Below, in pieces: positions 46,796 through 57,280 of a stretch of DNA of 64,000 nucleotides. Within the stretch, counting starts at the first letter, position 1; every line of letters starts with the position of its first letter. The notes under the pieces are model-generated. The model was given only the letters and a program-made list of their open reading frames with translations, was not told the DNA's origin and did not search any database. Position numbers and translations under genes: made by a program. Source of the DNA: Trichocoleus sp. FACHB-40 (lineage in GTDB: Bacteria; Cyanobacteriota; Cyanobacteriia; Cyanobacteriales; FACHB-T130); assembly GCF_014695915.1 (NCBI RefSeq), contig NZ_JACJPF010000103.1:1-64000 (forward strand), read 5' to 3'.

Positions 46796-47184
46796 GAGTT
46801 TTCTCCTACTTTGACAAATTATTAGAAAGAATTCACCCACTAAAAGTAAGCATTTTTCCCATATTTTAGTTACAATAATGGTTTTTTTGCTTACCTTTTG
46901 TGTCACCCAAACTATGAGATTACAGGTTTCTTAAAACCTTTTTGCCAAGAGTGGGTGTGGCTACAAATCATAGTCTTAGCTTTACCTAATATTCCGCCTC
47001 CTACTGCCGAAGGATTTATTCGGATCAATATCTGGAAAAAGCCTCTGCCTTTGTATAGGCGTTGACCTTTTATTAAAGGTTTACATTTGTTTACAGAAAT
47101 AACCTCGAATTACTCAGGGCGCAGTAAAGATATTTGCTTAGCCCCTGAGACTAAGAAGCTGTCGTCAATTTTTTAGAAGTCTCT
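46796..47184. other. Intergenic region
   Basis: 389 bp between divergent psaK and the OCP-like gene. Contains AT-rich promoter-like DNA only; no RNA or gene seen. Confidence 0.4.
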
Positions 47185-47679
47185 ATGACATTTACAAACA
47201 CCGATACACTCGACCAAGCTGTAAAAGCCTTTAAGCGCTTACCTGTAGATGACCAGCTGGCTGCACTCGCCTCCATTTACACCGCAGCAAGCGGATCGCT
47301 TTCATCTTCCGCTTCCGGTATAGCGTCATCAAAAGATGCTGGAGAGATGCTAAAGCACGTTAAGGAAATGCGGCCGGATGAGCAGGTGCAATTGTTGCGC
47401 GATGTTTTCTGCGACCAAAAGACTCAAGCAGAAGAGGAAGTGCTTGACCCACATCCTAGCAAGGCACTGCTGGAGCTGATTCCTGGGGTAGGTACTCCCC
47501 CCCTAAGTCAGTATCGCTCTCTGGATACTAACTCCCGTTTAGGCTTTTTGTATCAGCTTGCACAACAGGTTAGCTTGCCGACTGACTATCAGCTCTCGTC
47601 GGAAGGTACAGAATTGTTGAACTCTCTGAAATCTCTTGACTTTGACCAACAGGTGAAGTTTTTGAGCCAGGTAGTATAG
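47185..47679 (+). CDS. Orange-carotenoid-protein N-domain-like protein (164 aa)
   Basis: Helical protein aligning with the OCP N-terminal domain: AFKRLPVDDQLAALASIY, LKHVKEMRPDEQVQLLRD, YRSLDTNSRLGFLYQLAQQ, YQLSSEGTELLNSL. Helical carotenoid proteins bind a keto-carotenoid and quench light or singlet oxygen. An inserted acidic stretch (EEEVLDPHPSKAL) and loss of aromatic pocket residues make it a divergent member; carotenoid binding is unproven. Confidence 0.75.
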   Translation: MTFTNTDTLDQAVKAFKRLPVDDQLAALASIYTAASGSLSSSASGIASSKDAGEMLKHVKEMRPDEQVQLLRDVFCDQKTQAEEEVLDPHPSKALLELIPGVGTPPLSQYRSLDTNSRLGFLYQLAQQVSLPTDYQLSSEGTELLNSLKSLDFDQQVKFLSQVV

Positions 47680-47705
47680 CCCTTTAAGGCTTGGGTTCTA
47701 TAAAT

Positions 47706-47738
47706 CTGTAGGGACATGGCATTGCGATGTCCCTACAG
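47706..47738. terminator. Terminator between convergent genes
   Basis: CTGTAGGGACAT/ATGTCCCTACAG perfect 12-bp stem, then TAAATAATTTTTTTTG. Confidence 0.85.
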
Positions 47739-47807
47739 TAAATAATTTTTTTTGATTCCCCAATCCCCCTTATTTAGGGGGGTTGGGATTACCGCCTAAG
47801 AACCTTG

Positions 47808-48503
47808 CTAAAAGAAGGCTGGTTGATGGCGAATCAAGTTCAGAAACTCTTCGCGAGTTTTTTGATCGTCCTGAAATACGCCCACCATTGCACTGGTGAC
47901 AGTCCAAGAACCGGGCTTCTGGACACCTCGCATCACCATGCACATATGAGTAGCTTCCATGACAACAGCGACTCCCTGCGGCTCCAAAACTAATTGAACT
48001 GCTTCTGCAATCTGCCGCGTTAGCCGTTCTTGCACCTGTAAACGCCGCGCATACATCTCGACAATCCGAGCCAGCTTACTAAGTCCTACCACTTTTTGGT
48101 TGGGGACGTAGGCGACGTGCGCTCTGCCCATAAATGGCAGCATATGGTGTTCGCAAAGGCTAAAGAAGTTGATATCCCGCACGAGAACCATTTCGTTGTG
48201 ACCTTCATCAAAGATGGCTCCATTGACAAGTTCTTCCAAGGATTCATTGTAGCCACCAGTTAGGAATCGCATTGCCTCTGCTACCCGCTTCGGCGTTTTC
48301 AGTAGTCCCTCACGTTCTGGGTCTTCGCCTACTCCCAATAGGAGCGTCCGCACAGCGTCCATCATTTCGTCATTGATTTCTTCCGAGGGCGGCTGCAAAT
48401 TGGGTTCTTTGCCATTGAGTGTGTTTCGGTCAGGTCGAGGCGCAGCAATTTTAGAGCCTAAATCGGCGGATAAGTTAGAGCCGCTGGAAGAAGCAATAGT
48501 CAT
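47808..48503 (-). CDS. folE: GTP cyclohydrolase I
   Basis: 231 residues; [20 protein letters not shown] (zinc Cys, His) and [28 protein letters not shown]. First step of folate and tetrahydropterin synthesis. A 45-residue disordered N-terminal extension is common in cyanobacteria. Confidence 0.95.
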   Translation of the reverse strand: MTIASSSGSNLSADLGSKIAAPRPDRNTLNGKEPNLQPPSEEINDEMMDAVRTLLLGVGEDPEREGLLKTPKRVAEAMRFLTGGYNESLEELVNGAIFDEGHNEMVLVRDINFFSLCEHHMLPFMGRAHVAYVPNQKVVGLSKLARIVEMYARRLQVQERLTRQIAEAVQLVLEPQGVAVVMEATHMCMVMRGVQKPGSWTVTSAMVGVFQDDQKTREEFLNLIRHQPAFF

Positions 48504-48627
48504 GATAAGTCTGTGTTATGGTTTGGAGTTGTTTTGAGAGTTATAAATTTTGAGGATTGAGTTAAGAATTATTTGAGAGTATGGAATTATAAATTTCACT
48601 CTTCATCCCTAACTCAAAATTCAAAAC

Positions 48628-49353
48628 TCATAAAGCGCCAGCACTGGGCATTAAGGTTAATTCTTCAATTACTGCCTGTTCTGGTAGCAGTGTCATGTGA
48701 AGAATCGACTGGGCAACTATTTCTGGTGTTAACATAGCTGAACGGTTTAGGTCAGCTTGAACCGTTTCTGTGTCCCAAATTGGGGTATTAACAGCACCAG
48801 GATTGATGGTGACAATGCGAATGCCTTTGGCACGTTCCTCAGCTGCGAGGGTTTTAGACAAAGCAACTAAGCCAGCTTTGCTGACGCTATAGGCACCCCA
48901 ACCGGGAAAGGGTTGCTGGGCAGCAATTGATGTCACATTAATAATTGTCCCAGACCCGCGATCGCGCATCTGAGGTAAAATTCCTTGGATGCACTGAAAT
49001 ACGCTGGTAAGATTCAGGTCAATTACTTGCTGCCAGTCAGTTAGGGGTGTTTCCATAACTGTGTTGGTGTAGCCCATTCCGGCGTTGTTAACCAAAATAT
49101 CAATGGCACCAAATGAGTTAGCGATCGCGCTAATCTTTTCTTTTACCTGACCAACTTCCGCCAGATCCAAGGGATAAGCTTTAGCTTCCACCCCAGCTTC
49201 CCTAGCAGCTTCGGCTACCGCCTCTAACTTTGACTCTTGACGGCTCACTAAAGCCAGATTAATCCCCGCTTTAGCAAACGCCAGAGCCGTCGCTTTGCCA
49301 ATTCCACTACTTGCCCCGGTAATCAAGGCAGACTTACGAACAGGAGAAGTCAT
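48628..49353 (-). CDS. Short-chain dehydrogenase/reductase
   Basis: 241 residues from ATG 49353 (MTSPVRKSALITGASS). TGASSGIG cofactor motif, NNAG, catalytic S-Y-K as YSVSK, NPGAVNTP. An SDR is often found next to aar/ado in cyanobacteria; substrate unknown. Confidence 0.85.
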   Translation of the reverse strand: MTSPVRKSALITGASSGIGKATALAFAKAGINLALVSRQESKLEAVAEAAREAGVEAKAYPLDLAEVGQVKEKISAIANSFGAIDILVNNAGMGYTNTVMETPLTDWQQVIDLNLTSVFQCIQGILPQMRDRGSGTIINVTSIAAQQPFPGWGAYSVSKAGLVALSKTLAAEERAKGIRIVTINPGAVNTPIWDTETVQADLNRSAMLTPEIVAQSILHMTLLPEQAVIEELTLMPSAGAL

Positions 49354-49624
49354 CAAATCTTCCCATTTTCTCGACGAAGAATAGCCATCAATTCTCAGCT
49401 TAGCTTTCCCTTTGAGGAAGGCTACCAATAATGCCCACGGGAGCGCTTATTGCGTACATTTTCACCTTTTGAGCCGTTGTCTATCATCTGTTAGCGATAG
49501 CTGCAATTGCTAAGATTGCTAATCGCTAATTTTTAAGAAAGCTAACGGTCGCTGCTGGCACTGTAATATTTCGTTACTCGCTAATTATAGCACTCGCTAC
49601 AATGCCTGATACTGTCAACCCCCT

Positions 49625-50605
49625 TTAGGCAGAGATTTCAGTAAAAACTCCAATGCGACGAAACTTTTGATAGCGCAACTCCCGGCGTTGTTGACCTGTC
49701 AAATTGGTGAGTTCTTCCAAATTTTGCAAAAGGGCATCTTTGAGGATGCTGGCTGCTTTAAGAGGATCGGCGTGAGCGCCGCCAATCGGCTCTGGCAAAA
49801 TAGTATCGAGAATGCCGAGATTTTTCAAATCCCAAGCGGTGATTTTGAGTGCGGCTGCGGCTTGGGGAGCTTTGCTGGAATCTCTCCAGAGGATAGCGGC
49901 GCACGCTTCGGGTGTTGCTACGGTATAAACTGCGTGTTCAAACATTAACAGGCGATCGCCTACGCCAATTCCCAAAGCGCCACCGGAACCGCCTTCGCCA
50001 ATAACGGTGCAGACGATGGGGACATCTAGGCGGAACATCTCGCGCAAATTATAGGCGATCGCTTCTCCCTGCCCCAATTCCTCAGCTTCCACACCCGCCC
50101 AAGCACCGGGAGTATCGATAAATGTTAAAATCGGCATCCCAAAACGGTTAGCGTGTTCCATCAACCGCATCGCCTTGCGGTAGCCGCCTGGAGAAGCCTG
50201 TCCAAAATTACGGGCGATATTGTCCTTTGTGTCTCTGCCTTTTTGATGACCGAGCATCAACACCGGACGACCGCCCAGACGAGCCACACCGCCGACTAAA
50301 GCCGGGTCATCACAACCACCGCGATCGCCATGTAGTTCCATCCATTCATCGCTGATCGCCTGGATGTAGTCTAATGTACTAGGTCGCCGAGGATGACGAG
50401 CCAGTTGTAGCCGCTGAGACGGCGACAAACTGCTAAATATCTCTTCACGAAGTTGCACCGCTCGCACCTCCAGCTGCCGAATCTGCTCAGAGACATCGAC
50501 ATCCTGATCTTCGGCAAGTTCGCGAATCTGGTGAATTCGTGCCTCCAGCTCAGAGAGAGGCTTTTCAAAATCTAAAAGTAACGGCTTGCGCTCAGGATTT
50601 GCCAC
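49625..50605 (-). CDS. accA: Acetyl-CoA carboxylase carboxyltransferase alpha
   Basis: 326 residues; [45 protein letters not shown]. Makes malonyl-CoA for fatty-acid synthesis with AccBCD. Adjacent to aar and ado, whose substrates are acyl-ACPs. Confidence 0.97.
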   Translation of the reverse strand: MANPERKPLLLDFEKPLSELEARIHQIRELAEDQDVDVSEQIRQLEVRAVQLREEIFSSLSPSQRLQLARHPRRPSTLDYIQAISDEWMELHGDRGGCDDPALVGGVARLGGRPVLMLGHQKGRDTKDNIARNFGQASPGGYRKAMRLMEHANRFGMPILTFIDTPGAWAGVEAEELGQGEAIAYNLREMFRLDVPIVCTVIGEGGSGGALGIGVGDRLLMFEHAVYTVATPEACAAILWRDSSKAPQAAAALKITAWDLKNLGILDTILPEPIGGAHADPLKAASILKDALLQNLEELTNLTGQQRRELRYQKFRRIGVFTEISA

Positions 50606-50661
50606 CTTAACGAGTTCGATAACATTAAGTACATTATCTCAACATCCTACCTCGTAAGAGT

Positions 50662-50877
50662 ATGCAAGAAATCTACCCTAACCTCAATCACCCGATTCTT
50701 GTTCGGATAAACCTGAGCGAACTGCCAGAAAATTTGGATGAGAGTGTACCGCAGGTAGTGACTGATGGCAAATAAGTGATTTTGCACCACCAAGGCAAAG
50801 GTATAGCTGTTTTAGCGCCAATTGAAGATTTAGCGCTTCTGGTTTTAGTGGAAGTTGAACAGCGCCGGGAAATCTAG
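50662..50877 (+). pseudogene. Phd/YefM-like antitoxin remnant
   Basis: A 71-codon frame with one internal TAA (codon 38, 50773-50775). The second part (VILHHQGKGIAVLAPIEDLALL) resembles the Phd/YefM antitoxin core. No toxin gene follows. Confidence 0.5.
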
Positions 50878-50894
50878 GGCGATTTTACGTGAAA

Positions 50895-50918
50895 GAACTA
50901 GAGCGATCGCTCTAGTTC
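50895..50918. repeat. 24-bp palindrome centred on HIP1
   Basis: GAACTAG-AGCGATCGCT-CTAGTTC, perfect. Likely a stem at the 3' side of aar, 94 bp past its stop. Confidence 0.6.
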
Positions 50919-51011
50919 CTCTTGTACAAAATTGCGGTACATCGCATTTACAGTGGAATCGGCTGGATTATAAACTGCATTCCCAGTCTCTGACTGGGAA
51001 CGAGAGTAAAG

Positions 51012-52037
51012 TTAATAGCTCAACAGCGGTCGGAATCCGTGCTTCACAGAAGCCTCGCCGATTAGCTCCATTTTTTCCACAGTAATCTGATTCCGTCCCC
51101 AAGAAAAGTTGGTATACCGCTTTTCAAATTCCAGCAGCATCGATTCAGCAAAACAGGCAAACAACTGACGACCTGGCACATCCATCAAGTTGACGATTTT
51201 CATAATTCGCCAGTCAATATCCAGGGAATGCTCCACAATTCCACCATTGACGACGTAAACGCCCGGATGCTGAATATTAGTTGCCATGTTTTTAGGATAG
51301 CCACCATCGATCAGCAAACACGGTTTCTTTAAAACCGTGGGGTCAATTTCGACACCTTTAGGCATACTGGCAACCCAAACCACGATGTCAGCTTGGGGTA
51401 GAGCTTCTTCCAAGTCCATAATTTTGCCCCTGCCCAATTCCGCCTGCAAAGCTTGTAATCGCTCCTGCTTCCGGGCAATCAGCAACAACTCCGCCACATC
51501 CGTCCGCGCATCTAGCCAGCGACATACAGCACTGCCAATATCGCCAGTAGCTCCACAAACTGCAACAGTCGCCTTATTCAGTTCGATTCCCAGCTTTTTC
51601 GATACCTGTTCCACTTGGCGGCAGATAATGTATGCCGTGTGGGTGTTGCCTGTCGTAAAGCGCTCAAACTCTAGCTTGATGTTGCGAACCTGCTTGCTTT
51701 CGTGCAGGTTAAATTCTTCAAAAATAATTGAGGAAAAGCCGCCCAAAGCGCTAATGTTGATACCATGCTTTTGAGCATGAGCCATAGCATTGAGAACTTT
51801 CCGCACCGCTGTCTTCCCTCTGCCAGTGGCAAGCATTTCTGGCACAAAGCAAGATTCCACATACCGACCTTCGATTTTTTGCCCAGTAATGCTGGTGACG
51901 GTGATGTGATCAACGATTTGAGGCGGAGCGCTACACCAGAAATCCAGCCCTTGATCGGCGTATTCTGGATAGCCTAGCTCTCTAGCCACAGATTGGGCGT
52001 GTTGCAAATTGGTAAGGTGACCGATTAGACCAAACAT
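51012..52037 (-). CDS. aar: Long-chain acyl-ACP reductase (aldehyde-forming)
   Basis: 341 residues. [15 protein letters not shown] start, catalytic-cysteine region [12 protein letters not shown], and NADPH motif [18 protein letters not shown] match cyanobacterial Aar. It reduces acyl-ACP to fatty aldehyde for hydrocarbon synthesis. Downstream of ado in the usual order. Confidence 0.95.
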   Translation of the reverse strand: MFGLIGHLTNLQHAQSVARELGYPEYADQGLDFWCSAPPQIVDHITVTSITGQKIEGRYVESCFVPEMLATGRGKTAVRKVLNAMAHAQKHGINISALGGFSSIIFEEFNLHESKQVRNIKLEFERFTTGNTHTAYIICRQVEQVSKKLGIELNKATVAVCGATGDIGSAVCRWLDARTDVAELLLIARKQERLQALQAELGRGKIMDLEEALPQADIVVWVASMPKGVEIDPTVLKKPCLLIDGGYPKNMATNIQHPGVYVVNGGIVEHSLDIDWRIMKIVNLMDVPGRQLFACFAESMLLEFEKRYTNFSWGRNQITVEKMELIGEASVKHGFRPLLSY

Positions 52038-52232
52038 GGACTGTTTTATTTAAACCTGCGTTTCAGGCAAAAAAGTGTGGATGGGACAGAAAACCAGAGA
52101 TAAACCTTAAAAAGGTTACGCAAAATTGCCGATCAGAAGACTCATTGACTGATCGGCACGACTGAGGACGAATTTAAGTAAAAAGATGATGGTTTTGGCT
52201 TTGACTTGAGTATCCTCACCGACCTTTTTCTA

Positions 52233-52925
52233 TTATGCCCCGGTTAAACCGTAAGCTGAGAGGCGCATAATGTCGCGGGTGGTAAAGCCAATATTGCTTA
52301 GGGCTTCACCGTATTGAATCATGAAGTCTTCAACCAGCGATTCTTTTTCCATTCCCAGGACGCTTGCATCATTCTCAACAGAGTTGAGCATTTTCCAAAC
52401 CAGTGGTAGGTTTTGACGATTCGCTTGTTCGAGTTCGGCTTTGGATTCCTCAAAATGGTTTTTCAGCCAAACTTCGCCGTAGTTGAGATGAGAGTATTCG
52501 TCTTTGACAACACCCTCAGTTATTTTACGGGCAAAGTCATCAGCCACAGGAATGTAGATGTTGTATGCCGCGATCGCAAAGCACTCAATAATCAATGATT
52601 GAATCAGCAAGCAGGTTACAATCTGACCTTGAGCTGCTGCATCTTGGAAATTTCTGTGCAATCCGGAAAAGAACTCGCGGGCAAAGTCCATGTCTGGTGT
52701 CACAGAAAGATTCCGGCCGCAAGCTTCAAATCCTTTCTTGTGACGATTCTCCATTTTGGATAGGCGGATTAACTCCTCCTTCTCCTCTGGGATCATTTCG
52801 CCCAGTTGGATGTAATTTTCATGTGCCTCTTGTTCGCCTTCAATCACTATCGCGTTGATGCGGCTGTAAGCGTCCTTGTAGGTTTCGCTCTGGAAGTCAA
52901 TTGCGGCGTTGGCTGCAATCTGCAT
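52233..52925 (-). CDS. ado: Aldehyde-deformylating oxygenase
   Basis: 230 residues. Ferritin-like di-iron enzyme: [30 protein letters not shown] and [11 protein letters not shown] supply the iron ligands. Converts fatty aldehyde to alkane plus formate. With aar it gives the cyanobacterial alkane pathway. Confidence 0.97.
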   Translation of the reverse strand: MQIAANAAIDFQSETYKDAYSRINAIVIEGEQEAHENYIQLGEMIPEEKEELIRLSKMENRHKKGFEACGRNLSVTPDMDFAREFFSGLHRNFQDAAAQGQIVTCLLIQSLIIECFAIAAYNIYIPVADDFARKITEGVVKDEYSHLNYGEVWLKNHFEESKAELEQANRQNLPLVWKMLNSVENDASVLGMEKESLVEDFMIQYGEALSNIGFTTRDIMRLSAYGLTGA

Positions 52926-53119
52926 TTCTTGCTTGTCTCCTGTGTGCGTAACTAAGCTGTCCGAGATATGTAAACCCTAGAAATTCAGGGTGCGGGACAA
53001 AATGGTTAAATATAACTTAACAAATGTCTATCTTAGACGTTACTACTCTTTGATACATCTTCCCCATGTGGAAGAATAGCGGATCTGATTACTAAAAGCA
53101 TAGAGTTAAATGCGTACTT

Positions 53120-53956
53120 ATGCCTAAAAGACATCTAAAAAATTGGTCGGCTTGGTTTTGGCAACCGCTAAGCTTAGGTGTACTACTATTGGGCGCTGGA
53201 ATTGTACTTCTGCCCCTGGGCATAGTTTTCTTCACCTCCTTTGATAAAGCTGGCACCGCGCCCGGTAGCTTGTTGCCATCTGCCCCTACCCTTGTAAACT
53301 ACACAGAAGCTTGGCGGCGCGGAAAGTTCCTGCTGGCGTTTGCAAATTCGAGTTTAGTAGCGATCGCGGTGACTGCGTTTCAGGTTTTTACCTCAGCACT
53401 CGCAGGTTATGCCTTGGCGCGTCTCAAATTCCGGGGACGACAGGCAATTTTGTTAATTGTGCTGGCAACGCTGGTGATTCCGTTTCAGCTGTTGGTGATT
53501 CCGATTTTCCTAGTTTTAAAGTGGGGACACATGATTAACACCTACTGGGCGCTAATTTTGCCCACAGCTGCGAATGGTTTTGGAATTTTCCTGCTGCGGC
53601 AGTATTTTCAGACAATTCCAGTAGAGTTGGAGGAAGCGGCGGCGTTGGATGGGGCGAATCGGCTGCAAATTTTGTGGCGGGTGATGCTTCCCTTATCTCG
53701 TCCAGCGTTGGTGACGCTGTTTCTGTTCACCTTTATTGGTGAGTGGAACGATTTATTTAAGCCGTTGGTATTCACTACGCGCCCAGAGTTACGGACGGTG
53801 CAGCTGGCTTTGGCAGAGTTTCAGGAGCAGTTTACCAGTAGTTGGCAACTGTTGATGGCGGCTGTAGTAATTGCTACCGTGCCTGTGGTGTTGCTGTTTC
53901 TCGCTGGGCAGCGTCAGTTTATTCGCGGTATTGCCGCAACTGGGATGAAGAATTAG
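53120..53956 (+). CDS. ABC sugar transporter permease (MalG type)
   Basis: 278 residues, six TMs, EAA loop VELEEAAALDGANRLQILWRVMLPLSRPAL. Needs a partner permease, binding protein and ATPase, none of which is adjacent. Substrate unknown. Confidence 0.85.
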   Translation: MPKRHLKNWSAWFWQPLSLGVLLLGAGIVLLPLGIVFFTSFDKAGTAPGSLLPSAPTLVNYTEAWRRGKFLLAFANSSLVAIAVTAFQVFTSALAGYALARLKFRGRQAILLIVLATLVIPFQLLVIPIFLVLKWGHMINTYWALILPTAANGFGIFLLRQYFQTIPVELEEAAALDGANRLQILWRVMLPLSRPALVTLFLFTFIGEWNDLFKPLVFTTRPELRTVQLALAEFQEQFTSSWQLLMAAVVIATVPVVLLFLAGQRQFIRGIAATGMKN

Positions 53957-54066
53957 CCCCCTTATGCCCGCAGGTTTCAATCTGCGGCTACATCAAACTT
54001 AGTTAATCATAGGGAATGGTTGAGGAACCCAAACAGTAGACTTAAATTCTGCCACAATCAAGATAT

Positions 54067-54318
54067 ATGCAGAAGCTTGGTCTATTTTTAATTGTTTTCT
54101 CTTTTCTGCCTTGGGTGGCGATATTATTGGTTGTGCCGTTGCTACCACTAGCGATCGCTCAAAAAGCTCTCTTAGTTCCGGTGTTGGCGGTTTCAGCAGA
54201 AGTTACCTTTTGGGTGGGTTTGTTGCTAGTGGGAAAAGAAGCAGCAACCAAATATCGCCGTTACTTGAATCCTGGCACTATTTGGCAGAATTTGAAAAAA
54301 TTGCTCCGCAGAAAGTAG
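54067..54318 (+). CDS. Small membrane protein (83 aa)
   Basis: Two TMs (FLIVFSFLPWVAILLVVPLLPL and LLVPVLAVSAEVTFWVGLLLVG) and a basic tail. Conserved in cyanobacteria ("transporter suffix" type); function unknown. Confidence 0.65.
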   Translation: MQKLGLFLIVFSFLPWVAILLVVPLLPLAIAQKALLVPVLAVSAEVTFWVGLLLVGKEAATKYRRYLNPGTIWQNLKKLLRRK

Positions 54319-54366
54319 AAACACGCGAACCTACACATATGTTCTAGGGTAGGCAAGATGCCCGCC

Positions 54367-55404
54367 CTACTCAGCATCAGTGAGAACTTTGAGGCGAATA
54401 GTTCGCTCGCCTGTATCATCAAGATTAACTTCGATCACCTCACCAGCGAGACGTTCCAAGCAAGTGAGAAGCGATCGCAAATTGGGGGTACTTGCGCCAG
54501 TGTCCACATAAAGTCTATCTGCCAGACTGCCCAGACGCTTCCAGGTCATGTAAAATTTGGCGATAGTTTGTTCCAGCTGCGCCGCTTGCTTCACCATGTC
54601 AGCAGTGGTATTCAGACAACCCACCCGCAAAGCTTCCTCTAACGCCATTTCCACATCTAGAGTTGTTTCGCTGATCGCTTGTACTTGGGCGGCGGCATCC
54701 AGATACTTAGATAAATTACGGGCATCTGATGTAGCTTGTTTAACAGTATCAACGTCAGGATTTCCCGCAACTTCCCCTCTTAGTACCTTCAGGTGAGAAT
54801 CGGGCAATTTTTCCATTTCCTTGACTAGGGGAGACAGATAGCGGGAAGGAAGAGAACCGGATGCAGCCATTTCCTTGACTTCATCGGGTAGCAAGTCGGA
54901 ATTCATCGCCGTCCACTCGTCGGCAAGTTGTCGAACTTCCCGCCTGGTGATGCGATCGCCTTTATTCGCCGCTTCTGTCACCAGTTGTTGAATTTCTGGA
55001 GATGCCTTAGAAGTTTCAATGAAGGCGCGTTTGCTGAAGCTGCGAATGGCATCTGGGTCTAGCTTTCCCTCTTCTAAGAGGGTATCAGCGCTATTTGCCA
55101 GTTGAATCAAAGAATAAGCCTGACTTTTGCTGATTTCCCGCTCTTTTAGCCAGTTGAGGAATCCCGTCCCGCGCCCGTCCCCGCCTTTCTTCTCTCTGTC
55201 GCGCACCACCCGCAAAATCCGCCCCCGCCAAATTTCTGTCTGTAGGTCGAAGCGATCGCACACTAACCAAGCATTATCTACCTGCTGCTGAAAATCCAGT
55301 TCTGGAATCTCCTCGTCCTCTGGATCGGGCAGATGAAAATCCAAATCGACTGGGTTGTTCAGGATAGCAGCTAAGTCGCTGGGGGATTGGGGTACTTGCA
55401 CCAT
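54367..55404 (-). CDS. DNA-binding-like cyanobacterial protein (345 aa)
   Basis: N-terminal segment GFLNWLKEREISKSQAYSLIQLANSADTLLE resembles the HTH of plasmid proteins and the island gene at 1443. Helical middle and C-terminus (KQAAQLEQTIAKFYMTWKRL). Probably a chromosomal relative; role unknown. Confidence 0.65.
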   Translation of the reverse strand: MVQVPQSPSDLAAILNNPVDLDFHLPDPEDEEIPELDFQQQVDNAWLVCDRFDLQTEIWRGRILRVVRDREKKGGDGRGTGFLNWLKEREISKSQAYSLIQLANSADTLLEEGKLDPDAIRSFSKRAFIETSKASPEIQQLVTEAANKGDRITRREVRQLADEWTAMNSDLLPDEVKEMAASGSLPSRYLSPLVKEMEKLPDSHLKVLRGEVAGNPDVDTVKQATSDARNLSKYLDAAAQVQAISETTLDVEMALEEALRVGCLNTTADMVKQAAQLEQTIAKFYMTWKRLGSLADRLYVDTGASTPNLRSLLTCLERLAGEVIEVNLDDTGERTIRLKVLTDAE

Positions 55405-55537
55405 TAGTAGCGTTCACTGGGGAGAGATCGCCCTATTATGACACAATCTGTAGCCAAAGACTCGCTAATAGAGTAGCGCGATCGCCTCTTTTGCCGCTTT
55501 TTGAGGTGCGATCGCATTTCATAGTGAGAACCCAAAC

Positions 55538-55993
55538 TTATTCTGGAACAAAGTCAGAGTCTAAAATCTCGGCGGATGTGTATGGGCATAATTGTGGAAA
55601 GGTTTCCACTGGTAGTTCAGTTTCAGCACTCGCCTGTTCAACCGCATCTAAATAGCATTCAGCAAACACTTCTTCCAGGTAGGGCTTAAGGCTGGGAGAT
55701 TCTTTAAGAGCTTTTCGGATGCGTCTACGATGCTCAACAATACTGCCCTTCCAGCTACCACTTCTTAATTCTGGTTGATATTGCCACTTGAGTAAGTGAG
55801 TCAGGACAATGATGAGATTACTCTCTAAACTCCTGCGCTCACTTCGCCCCATATCCTCTATTTCCTCAATCAGATTTTCCCAATCGATGTTTGAGTAGTC
55901 ATGAACCCGCAACTTCTCTACTGTAGTTTTAATCCATATCAGGTAGTCTGTGTCATATAAGCTCTGTTGGTTAGCTGTTATTTCTATTGTCAT
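55538..55993 (-). CDS. DUF29 family protein (151 aa)
   Basis: LYDTDYLIWIKTTVEKLR, NLIEEIEDMGRSERRSLESNLI and HLLKWQYQPE are the DUF29 signature. Common in multicopy in cyanobacteria; function unknown. Confidence 0.9.
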   Translation of the reverse strand: MTIEITANQQSLYDTDYLIWIKTTVEKLRVHDYSNIDWENLIEEIEDMGRSERRSLESNLIIVLTHLLKWQYQPELRSGSWKGSIVEHRRRIRKALKESPSLKPYLEEVFAECYLDAVEQASAETELPVETFPQLCPYTSAEILDSDFVPE

Positions 55994-56237
55994 AACAATT
56001 ACCTCTATGGCGTGCCAAACTGGTTATCAGAAGTCTTCTGATAACTGATTAACTGTAACATTCTAGACAACCGCTAGAAAGTTAAAAGATACAAATTATT
56101 TAATATTCATTCCTATTCAGGATCTAACCACTTTTGCAAACTTACCCCATATAAAATTAACCTTTCTTCTAGGCTAATTTATATTCGCTTACAGTCTGAT
56201 TTTATCGATGATAGCGATCGCATACCTTAAGTATAAC

Positions 56238-56714
56238 TTATGATTCTGGTGTAACTTTTTGTTCTTTAGTTACAGGGGTGTTAGAAGCTTGGCTAACAAC
56301 GTTAGCACCTCGATACTTTAGTCGCGATGTTGGTTGAGTTGTGGGAGTTTTGTCTGTTTTGTTACATTTCCAAGCTTGACCTCGATAGTTCCCGGTTATC
56401 TGGCTTTCAGTTCCTTCAACTGTAGGAGGGGTTGGTTCGTAGTCAATTCCGCGATAAGTGAGTGTAGTTTTTTGGACTTCCTGAGTCTCCATTACAGGCT
56501 GACTCGGCAGCGAAAACTGTCTAGTGCTGAAGATGGCAATCCCTAGCAGCAAGCTTTTGAGCTGCCAAGGTGCTATCAACAAACTTAGCAGTAAGGCGCT
56601 AATTGAAATACAGGCAGCGAGATAGGAAATTTCGTCAGCAGACTTTTTAAATATATAGATAGATAGCAGGACAACTGCCAGCGGCATCATGAAAGACAAG
56701 GGCATTTCTATCAT
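56238..56714 (-). CDS. DUF4278 membrane protein (158 aa)
   Basis: Two TMs near the N-terminus, then YRGIDYEP, NYRGQAWKC and KYRGANVVS: the YRG repeats of DUF4278. Cyanobacteria-specific; function unknown. Confidence 0.75.
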   Translation of the reverse strand: MIEMPLSFMMPLAVVLLSIYIFKKSADEISYLAACISISALLLSLLIAPWQLKSLLLGIAIFSTRQFSLPSQPVMETQEVQKTTLTYRGIDYEPTPPTVEGTESQITGNYRGQAWKCNKTDKTPTTQPTSRLKYRGANVVSQASNTPVTKEQKVTPES

Positions 56715-57001
56715 TTTTACACCCAGTGTGAGAAGCCTATTTAAAAAATATTAGGACAATTCGTCAAAATTAGTCTAATGCTTTCGGCTTAAATTACTCG
56801 ATAGATTAGGAGGAACGTGGTGAGTGCTATATTAACCGCATTCCTAAATTGGCAGAATCCCAGGCAAATCGGGACTTCTAAAGCTGGCTAGAACGGGTTG
56901 GCGATCGCTCTTGCGGCGCGGATGTACTCAGCCTGGGGAACCGCATTCGCAACATAACAATGCTGCTGCACGTCTTTTTGTTCTGCGTGTAAATCATTGC
57001 T

Positions 57002-57217
57002 ATGTCACTAAAACCTAAAATTCGCTTATCTCGAATTTTGACAAATTGCTTGCTGAGAACTATTGTCCCTGTAATGTCGCTGACTGCGCCAATTCCACCA
57101 GTTCAAGGCTTAATACCTAGTTTTTCTTCGTTTGAAGTCAAGTATGCTGATGGCAACCCTGATCCTGTTGTCAGCGTCTGTGGCGCGGAACGCCAGTTAA
57201 AGCGATCGCTTATATGA
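57002..57217 (+). CDS. Doubtful small ORF (71 aa)
   Basis: Basic N-terminus, possible TM (LLRTIVPVMSLTAPIPPV). No ribosome site. Could be the start of a decayed exported protein. Confidence 0.3.
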   Translation: MSLKPKIRLSRILTNCLLRTIVPVMSLTAPIPPVQGLIPSFSSFEVKYADGNPDPVVSVCGAERQLKRSLI

Positions 57218-57280
57218 AGGGTGATGGGAATCGGCTGCACGTCAAAAGCCAGGTTCTAGTTAACCATTTGAATTTATTTC

